NCBI GenBank assembly: GCA_963383645.1
Contig: OY726569.1
Coordinates: 33,195,592 to 33,259,591, forward strand
Length of the DNA: 64,000 nt
Source of the DNA: Muscardinus avellanarius
Lineage: Eukaryota; Chordata; Mammalia; Rodentia; Gliridae
Reading direction: 5' to 3'
Part shown: one piece after another, positions 57,035 through 64,000 of the stretch
Layout: every line of letters starts with the position of its first letter
Numbering within the stretch: the first letter of the stretch is position 1
Made by a program: the position numbers and the translations under genes
Notes under the pieces: generated by a model
The model's input: only the letters and a program-made list of their open reading frames with translations
The model's database searches: none
What the model was told of the DNA's origin: nothing

Positions 57035-57540
57035 TTTTATTTGTGCATTGTGGTCAAACATATTAAGGTACAAGATGGTAGAGGCACACATCACACATTC
57101 AGCCCTTCCCCAATTTCCACTCTATTCTCTCCCCTTTCCTCCTTCTCATGGTGGACTTACTGACTGACTTTGAAATATTTGTGGATGTACATCATATGCA
57201 TTAGGGAGTTTCCCTCTTCTTCCCTACCATCGTCCTTAGTTAGCACCTCTTATTTGCTTATCTATGGTTTCTCCTTTCTTGTCTAGAGTTTCTCCTATGA
57301 CTCTTTTTCTCCCTAGCTTCCACATATTAGGGAAAGCACACAAATTTTTACTTTTTGTGAGTAACTAATCTCACTTAGTTTAATGTTCTCCAGTTCCATC
57401 CACTTCCCGGCACATTACATGATTTTGTTCTTCTTTAGAGTAAAATTCCATTGTGTACATATACCACAGTTTTGTAATCCATTGATCTATTGATAGACAT
57501 CTTGGGTGGTACCATAGTTTGGCAATTGTGAACTATGAAA
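57035..57540 (-). mobile_element. L1 3'UTR and ORF2 end, minus strand
   Basis: TTTTTATTTGTGCATTGTGG, cacattcagcccttccccaa, cttagtttaatgttctccag and attgatctattgatagacat are in L1 antisense order. Truncated at about 57540. Confidence 0.85.
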
Positions 57541-59163
57541 TGTGAAGTATTAGTAGATACTGAAAGCAACACATTGGTAAAATAGAGGCTTTTTTTTATT
57601 TGTAGCACTTTGCATAAAGATTTTCACTTTCTTAATATTTTCATTTTTTTAAAATTGTCTAATCCTGTTTACCTTTGTCCTTATTTTCTCATGCAAAATA
57701 GTTTTTTATAATTTGATATATCACTTTCTACTCAATATCTTTCCCCTATTATACTATTTTTATTATTTATTAACATTATTATTATTATTATTATTATATA
57801 TTATTATTATTATTATATTATAACTTCTCCCCTTAGTTGGGATTTTATCATTCTTCAGTCTTCATATTTGTATTTGATCAGCTCTTTCTTCCATGTTTTT
57901 ATGTTGAGAACATTAAATTTATTTTCTCATAATCCCTATCTTTGCTGATCCTGCTCAAAATAATATCTTTTATCTACTACCTTTGTAAAGAAAAAAAACT
58001 AGTATATTTAACATGTAGGTTTCCCAAGAGTTTGCTATGCCACCAATGACATTTGACATTTTCTATTTATTTTCCTTTCTGGTCTACAGGTTTTAGACCA
58101 AGCACCATCTTTTCTTCAATCTATTTATCGATAGTTCCATGGCCTTCTTTCTTTCTACTGTGCTTTCTCCATTCATCTTGCAATTTTTTTCTTCTAAACA
58201 AGTATACATGTATGTGATGCTCTTAAAAGATAAGTGATAATAAAATCAAGAACATTTGTTATCATCTCAGTTTGGTCTATTTCTTTATTTATTCTTTAAA
58301 TGAAATGCAATTGAAGAGGTGTGGTTTGACCTTCATGTCCCAGGCTATATTATGTTACAAGCCAGCTGTTTCTGCTGTCACTGTTGGGTGGAGTTTGTTG
58401 GGTAGATCAGAAACTTGTGTTTACTGGCCAGAGCCCCTCCCCTGGGCAATGCTGCAGGAAAACAGAATGACTCCACTTTCTTGGATGACTCTTTTATAAC
58501 CCCATCCCTTCTTCAGAGAATACAACACTTGGGTAATTTGAAACCTTGCTAAACTAAATTGTTGTTTATTTATAGAAATATATTTATAGAAATCGCTGGC
58601 TTTGTATTTATGTATAGCTATTTATCCATATAGAAAATTATTTATTGATGATGGAACTTTCAGTTATAATTTATGCATTGTTATAGACAGAGTTTGAGAT
58701 AGCATGTATATATAAATATTTAGTTTTAAATTTCCAGTTGGACATTTAGAATTTCTAGCTTCTTCTTGTGATAATAAACTACTAAACTATAAATCTTCTT
58801 CTTCATGAACCATTGTATTAATTGTCTTCTCTTACTTTATATATATTTTTACTTCTATATAGATAATTTATCTTTTCTCCTTAGCTACTTTCAGAACCTG
58901 TCATTGTCTTTGGTTTCTCCAGTAATATCAATATGTTCAGGTATCTATCTTACTTGTGTCTGTTTTTTAAATATAAGCACTCATGCTTTGTTTTGTATTT
59001 TTGTTTATAAAAAAGTAATCATTTCTACATCTAATTACTTTTGTCTCAGCCTTTCTTTTTACTTCTAAATTCCTAAAAATATTATCTTTTATTTTCTCTT
59101 GTTTACCATGTTTCTTAATCTCACTTTTAATCTTATTGATTTAAATGTCAGTACTAAACTTAA
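57541..59163. other. 1.6 kb of unassigned DNA
   Basis: Contains an ATT/TTA-rich microsatellite at about 57776-57822. The GC-richer patch 58320-58510 is part of a 75-aa frame (58272-58499) with no recognised domain. Confidence 0.45.
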
Positions 59164-60835
59164 AAAAGTTATTCAGATTAGGATATTTACCAGCCACCAT
59201 TCTGATAGGGGGCTAATATCCAGAGTATACAAAGATCTCAAAAGACTCTACACTAGCAAAACAAACAACCCAATCAAGAAATGGGCAAATGAACTAAATA
59301 GACACTTCACAAAAGAAGAGATACAAAGGGCTAATAGATACATGAAAAGATGTTCTTCATCACTGGCCATCAGGGAGATGCAAATCAAAACTACACTGAG
59401 ATTCCATCTAACCCCAGTCAGAGTAGCAAGCATAAAGAAATCAAACAACAACAAATGCTGGCGAGGATGTGGGGAAAGAGGAATTCTTTTACACTGTTGG
59501 TGGGAATGCAAACTAGTTCAGCCACTATGGACATCTGTGTGGAGATTCCTAAGAAAGGTGGGAATAGATCCACCATATGATCCAGCTATACCACTTTTGG
59601 GTATCTTTCCAAAAGGGTTGAATTCAGAGAAATACAGCAACATATGCATACCTATGTTCATAGCAGCACAATTTGCAATAGCCAAAATATGGAAGCAACC
59701 CAGATCACCATCAACAGATGAATGGATAGAAAAACTGTGGGAAATACACACAATGGAATTCTATTCAGCCATAAAGAAGAACAAAATTATATCATTTGCA
59801 AGAAGATGGAAAGCCCTGGAGAGCATCATGTTAAGTGAGATCAGCAAAGCACAGAAGGAGAAGATACACATTTTTCCTCTAATATGCCCAAACTAGAAAA
59901 CACAAAGGATACCAGTGGGACTCCAGATATTAGAGGGGAAATACTAGCTAAGTTTTAATGGAAAGATAGGAGAGGAGAAAGGCCGATCTTGATTAATGAG
60001 GGTCTACACCTGAACATGTGTAAAATTATGAATAAGACATGGTTAACCTGGACAACCATTGGTGGGAGGGGGGAAGAGAAAATGGGGGCGGGGGGGGAGA
60101 GGGCACCAAATATAGTGTAAATGTATACTATTTATGTTCAATAAAAAAATTGTTAAAAAAAAGAAAAAAAAAACTACCTGGGTCACAGACAGCCTCAGCT
60201 ACTTAGTGAGGCCCTCTGCCACTCAGTGAGACCCTGTTTCAAAAAAAGAATAAGAAACTAATCCAAGCATATCTATGTTCATAGCTGCACAATTCACCAT
60301 TGCCGAACTATGGAACCAACTGAGATGTCCATCAATGGATGAATGGATTACAAAACTATGGGATATGTACACAATGGAATTTTACTCAGCCATAAAAAAG
60401 TACAATTACAGCATTTTCAGGGAAATGGATGGAACTGGAGGACATTATGCTAAGCGAGATTAGTCAGTCGCAAAAAGTACGAAGTCAGATACTTTCACTA
60501 ATATGTGAAAGCTAAAGTGAAATGGGTCATAGGAGGAGCCCCAGGTGAAAAGGAGAACCTATGGAGGAGCAAATAGGGCAATCTGACTGAGGGGAGGGGA
60601 AGTGGGGAAAAGAGCTCTCTGAGGCACACGATGTATTTAGACAAACGTATTGATATCAATAACTAAGCCAAGCGTGGGAGGGAGGGCTCGGGAGGGAAGG
60701 GGGTGGGGATTGGATGGGGGCTGACTGGGTGATGTGTGCATGTATGTCTACACAAGTTTGTTTTTTTTTAATCCAACTATGATGTATGAATACAATGCAC
60801 CAATAAAATAAAATAAAATAAAAGTTATTCAGATT
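59164..60835 (+). mobile_element. Young L1 with apparent 3' transduction, 16-bp TSD
   Basis: aaaagttattcagatt is exact at 59164-59179 and 60820-60835, at a tt/aaaa-type target. Inside are: 59181-60172, the 3' part of the young L1 subfamily (ORF2 C-terminus open, 3'UTR with G tract, AATAAA at 60140, A-rich tail); 60173-60250, a B1-dID fragment (gcctcagctacttagtgagg); and 60255-60815, the 3' end of a different L1 subfamily, with its own AATAAA and tail. No second TSD separates the parts. One insertion of a read-through RNA explains this best. Confidence 0.85.
59183..59896 (+). pseudogene. L1 ORF2 C-terminal fragment, open frame
   Basis: The frame (59099-59896, 265 aa with non-L1 start) encodes about the last 235 residues of ORF2p, nearly the same as the end of the 30-kb element. 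Around ten amino-acid differences are seen, such as [10 protein letters not shown] for [10 protein letters not shown]. It lacks endonuclease and RT, so is not functional, but has no stop or frameshift, which shows a young age. Confidence 0.9.
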
Positions 60836-60977
60836 TTTCCTCTTTCTATTTTCTATTTTTGATTACATCTATTTGTCTATATTACTCATTTTTTCAGTTA
60901 CAAATTTTAAAACAATATTTCTTTCATTTTATAGCTTTTATTTTTCTCTTAATGTTAAAAATAACTGAAGTCTCTCT
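60836..60977. other. Unassigned AT-rich DNA
   Basis: Nothing recognised. Confidence 0.4.
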
Positions 60978-61365
60978 AGCTTTTCATTATTTTTTAAAGT
61001 TTTTTTATTGGATCATTGTAGTTATAGATCTTAATGGAATAAAAGACTTCTGGAGACATACATGCACATACCATCCTTAGTGATTGACTTTGATGTTTGT
61101 TTAAGTATATCAAGTATATCATGTCCTTTAGAGAATTTCTCTTTTTCCCCCTTTCATCCCCTCAGTTAGGTCTTATTTGCTCCTGTAAGGATCTCCTTCT
61201 TCATCGAGATTTCCTCCTGTTACACATTTCTCCCCAGCTTTCACATATTAGGAAAAGCATCTGATTTCTTCTTTTTTGTTAGACTAATTTCACTTAGCAT
61301 AATGTCCTTCAGTTCTATCCATTCCCCTGAAAATGATGTAATTGTGTTTTTCTTTTTAATCTTCC
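60978..61365 (-). mobile_element. L1 3'UTR and ORF2 end, minus strand
   Basis: TTTTTTTATTGGATCATTGT, tagtgattgactttgatgtt, atttcacttagcataatgtc. About 170 bp of unassigned sequence follows. Confidence 0.8.
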
Positions 61366-61538
61366 TTCTCTGAACTCTGAGATTTTTTTGATATGGGGAG
61401 ATTTATTTCTACTTCTGAAACTTCTGAAACACCTTTGCTTATGATCTTGCTTTTAGCTACATCAAATATGGCAGATAGAATTTTTGAAACTATTCTTTGT
61501 AAATCTCCAATTTCTTCAGTTATGTTGATCACTTTAAG

Positions 61539-62340
61539 TTTTTTTATATGATTTTATTGTTGCATTGTAGCCTCACATCATAATGCAAATCATGTTGACA
61601 GTGACATACATGCATGCAGAACTTTGTGCTCCCCTCCTCCACTCCATCCCCATACAGAATAGTTAGATTTACATTGGTATTTTCACATAGGTACGCATAG
61701 CTGCTGGTAGGAATTCTTTCAGTGAACCTTACTTTTTCCCTTGCTCTTTCCTCAGCCTTCTCCCTGGCTCCACTAAGTTTTCTCCATTGTCTGGAGTCCC
61801 TCTGGCATCCCTTCTAGTTTCTAGCTTTGGCATATTAGAGAAAACATGTTCCTTCAACTTTTGGTGACTGGCTAATCTCAATTAACATAATGTTCTCCAG
61901 GTCTGTTCATCTTCCTGCAAATGACAAAATATGTTTCTTTATCGCGCAACAGAATTACAATGTGTAGCCGGGAGTGGTGGCACACACTTGTAATCCCAGC
62001 ATTCGGGAGGCTGAGACCTGAGGATCGCGGTTCGTGGCCAGCCTCAGCTACTTAGTGAGGCCCTCCGCAACTCGGTGAGACCCTGTTTCAAAAAGAATAA
62101 AAAAATTGGGCAGGGGGTATAGCTCGGAGATCAAATTCCTTTGGGTTCCATCCCCAGACATACAAAAATTAAATAAATAAATAAAATAATTTCAATGTGT
62201 ATATGTTCCATAATTTTGTTAATCATTCAAAATAAATACATTGAAAATTTTTAATGTATTTATTGTCAAGTGTCTATTCAATTTAATAGCCCATTTTTAT
62301 TGGGTTATTTATCTTTATTGTGAGCTTTTAAATTTTTTTT
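61539..62340 (-). mobile_element. L1 3'UTR and ORF2 end, minus strand, split by SINE
   Basis: Antisense L1 3' region of the type seen at 18241 (catcataatgcaaatcatgt, gtctggagtccctctggcat, aacataatgttctccaggtc). It resumes after the SINE with tatgttccataattttgtta and gtcaagtgtctattcaattt. Confidence 0.8.
61957..62200 (+). mobile_element. B1-dID SINE inside L1
   Basis: GCCGGGAGTGGTGGCACACA at 61966 to a (TAAA)n tail at about 62167-62190. caatgtgta before (61957-61965) and after (62192-62200) is the TSD. Confidence 0.9.
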
Positions 62341-62357
62341 TCTCAGAAACTGTTATT

Positions 62358-62440
62358 TAGGGTTGGAGATATAGCTCATTGGTAGCCTACTTGATTTGCA
62401 TTGCACACGTCTGTGGATTCAATCCTCAACACCACAAAAT
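62358..62440 (+). mobile_element. ID element
   Basis: A free-standing ID: GGTTGGAGATATAGCTCATT (A-box region), TGCATTGCACACGTCTG and GGATTCAATCCTCAACACC (B-box region), then A-rich tail. Unlike the B1-dID fusions it keeps the central GC-rich piece of the tRNA-Ala-like parent. Confidence 0.8.
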
Positions 62441-62444
62441 GAAA

Positions 62445-63660
62445 ATATGAAACTCCTACCATTTAAATTTTCTGTTACTATTTTAATTAAGCTGTACTCA
62501 TGGTATATTATTTCCAAATTATTTTGTATTTTTAATCTCAAGGCCCATAATTATTTCTTATAATTTAAGATATCATGGACATAATGATCTCTTTTAAACA
62601 ATTAGATATATCTTCCAGTTTCTTTTAATTTTCATCGTTATTTTAATAACTTTTCTTTGTCATCATTTCAAACAACCTGGTTTTTATTCACTTTTTTTTT
62701 TTTACAATTTTCAACAATTTATTCACTGATGCCTGACTAGTTTCTTGAATACTATCTTAGAAGGTGTTATAGATGTGCTACCAAATACCAGACACTTGAG
62801 TTTAGGACGTTAGACCTCATTGCTCTTCCAGAATATTGCCATTAGCCTCTGCAAATTGGTATAACAATTGCTCAAGAGGCAAGTAAAAATAATATTTTGC
62901 CATCCCCTAAGAATTATATTCAGAAAAGGGCTGACTACACAGTTTATATGGCTCTCTCCAACTCTCTTTCCTGATATCATTGTCTTTATTTACTTGTATT
63001 TCAGATTTAATGCTAATTTATCTTAGAAGTGATACTTTTGAAATCACTCTACTATTTTTTATCATTTTTAGTACTTTTTCATCACAGTATGACTAATGAT
63101 TCTTAAATGGCCTTTTATTTGTATAATATTATAGAACTTGTTAGCATTAAGGGCCCTTAAATTTTCTTTATTTTCAAAGTTTCTCTAGCCTTTGTTTCCT
63201 ATTTTTCTTTGACACATGTAACTTTGAATCCTCCAATTACAATTTTCTTTCAGTTATTATTTTAATTTACATTAGCTTCTGAGACACTCTCTTGAATTCG
63301 TTTTCTCTGAATTTGCTCTCAACATTTTTTTCTTCATGATAATAAATGATCAAAGTTCCCAGAGTTTCTTTCCTCAATTGACCATAATAATTTTTCATGG
63401 CCAACAATCCCTTTTGGTCATTTGCTCCATAAACATGAATTACCACCTGAATAAAGACTTTACTGTCTAGTGCTCCTCAAACTCCATATCTATGTCTAAA
63501 TTATTATCCACTAGTCCTGATAATTTGTTTATGATTGCATAAAAACTCCAAATTCCTAAACTTCTATTTGTACTATAAACACTGAAATTGTGAGAATTCC
63601 TCTCTATTAATAACAACATACCAAGTCATCAAAGACAATATAAAAACATTATAATAGTTA
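62445..63660. other. 1.2 kb of unassigned AT-rich DNA
   Basis: No gene or repeat was recognised. Confidence 0.5.
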
Positions 63661-63665
63661 ATATT

Positions 63666-63935
63666 TCCTAGGTGTGGTGGCACATGTTTGTAATCCCAGC
63701 ATTTGGGAGACTGAGACCGGAGGATAGCAGTTCTCGGATAGCCTCAGCTACTTAGTGAAGCCCTTTGCAACTCAGTGAGACCCTATTTCAAAAACAAAGA
63801 ATAAAAACTAAGGCTGGAGGTGTATCTCAGATGTAGAATGCCCCTGGGTTCCAACCCTGATACTATTACTACTACTACTACACTACTACTACTACTACTA
63901 CTACTACTAATAATAATAATAATAATAATAATAAT
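63666..63935 (+). mobile_element. B1-dID SINE with (ACT)n(ATA)n tail
   Basis: GGTGTGGTGGCACATGTTTG, GGGAGACTGAGACCGGAGG, then ID part AAGGCTGGAGGTGTATCTC and GGGTTCCAACCCTGATAC. The tail is (CTA)n, 63863-63909, then (TAA)n to 63933. Confidence 0.9.
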
Positions 63936-64000
63936 TTCAGGCAAATTTTGTTTGGGGACTGATACTGACTCACACTATTGTACAGAAAATGTCTGAATAT

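Noticed and set aside
59181..60819. Young L1 inserted later into an older L1
   Set aside because: No inner TSD was seen and the outer TSD touches the young L1 5' end, so a single composite insertion fits better. The nested reading is not fully excluded.
62358..62440. tRNA gene
   Set aside because: A-box and B-box-like segments are present but no cloverleaf or anticodon arm could be drawn; it is an ID SINE.

Overview
The window is mammalian nuclear DNA, AT-rich and almost entirely non-coding. No host protein-coding exon, tRNA, rRNA or CRISPR array could be supported. The dominant SINE is a fusion of a 7SL-derived B1 left part and an ID-like (tRNA-Ala/BC1-type) right part. This B1-dID architecture is known from squirrels and related rodents. 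Together with ID elements and a rodent-like L1 load, it suggests a sciurid (squirrel, ground squirrel or marmot); this is inferred from repeat structure, not from any gene.

Layout. 1-4.3 kb: SINE and L1 pieces, including an L1 that keeps ORF1, 5'UTR and 3' end but lacks most of ORF2. 4.1-4.5 kb: a 102-bp retroposed sequence with an 18-bp target-site duplication (TSD), then a perfect 32-bp inverted repeat. 5-18 kb: mostly unassigned DNA with scattered SINEs, short L1 3' ends, a very old L1 and microsatellites. 18.2-22.6 kb: L1s with twin-priming inversions and nested insertions. 22.6-28.4 kb: mostly unassigned DNA. 28.4-38.7 kb: an old minus-strand L1 bounded by a 13-bp TSD, split by a full-length, nearly intact younger plus-strand L1 (30123-37419). 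38.7-52.4 kb: more L1s, MaLR-type LTRs, SINEs and a long alternating GGA/GAA tract. 52.4-56.0 kb: a degenerate plus-strand L1. 56-64 kb: SINEs, L1 3' ends and a 5'-truncated young L1 (59164-60835) that appears to carry a 3'-transduced SINE fragment and a second L1 tail.

Function. The only gene-like unit is the young L1. It has an intact ORF1 (325 aa), a 45-bp spacer, and an ORF2 with all inspected endonuclease and reverse-transcriptase catalytic residues but one 1-nt frameshift near codon 449. L1-encoded machinery acting in trans explains the SINEs and the retroposed insert. Five L1 insertions show the geometry of twin-primed reverse transcription. No novel non-transposon system was found. 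The best leads are the near-intact L1 with its unusual 5'UTR, the composite 3'-transduction, the ORF2-less L1s and the perfect inverted repeat.
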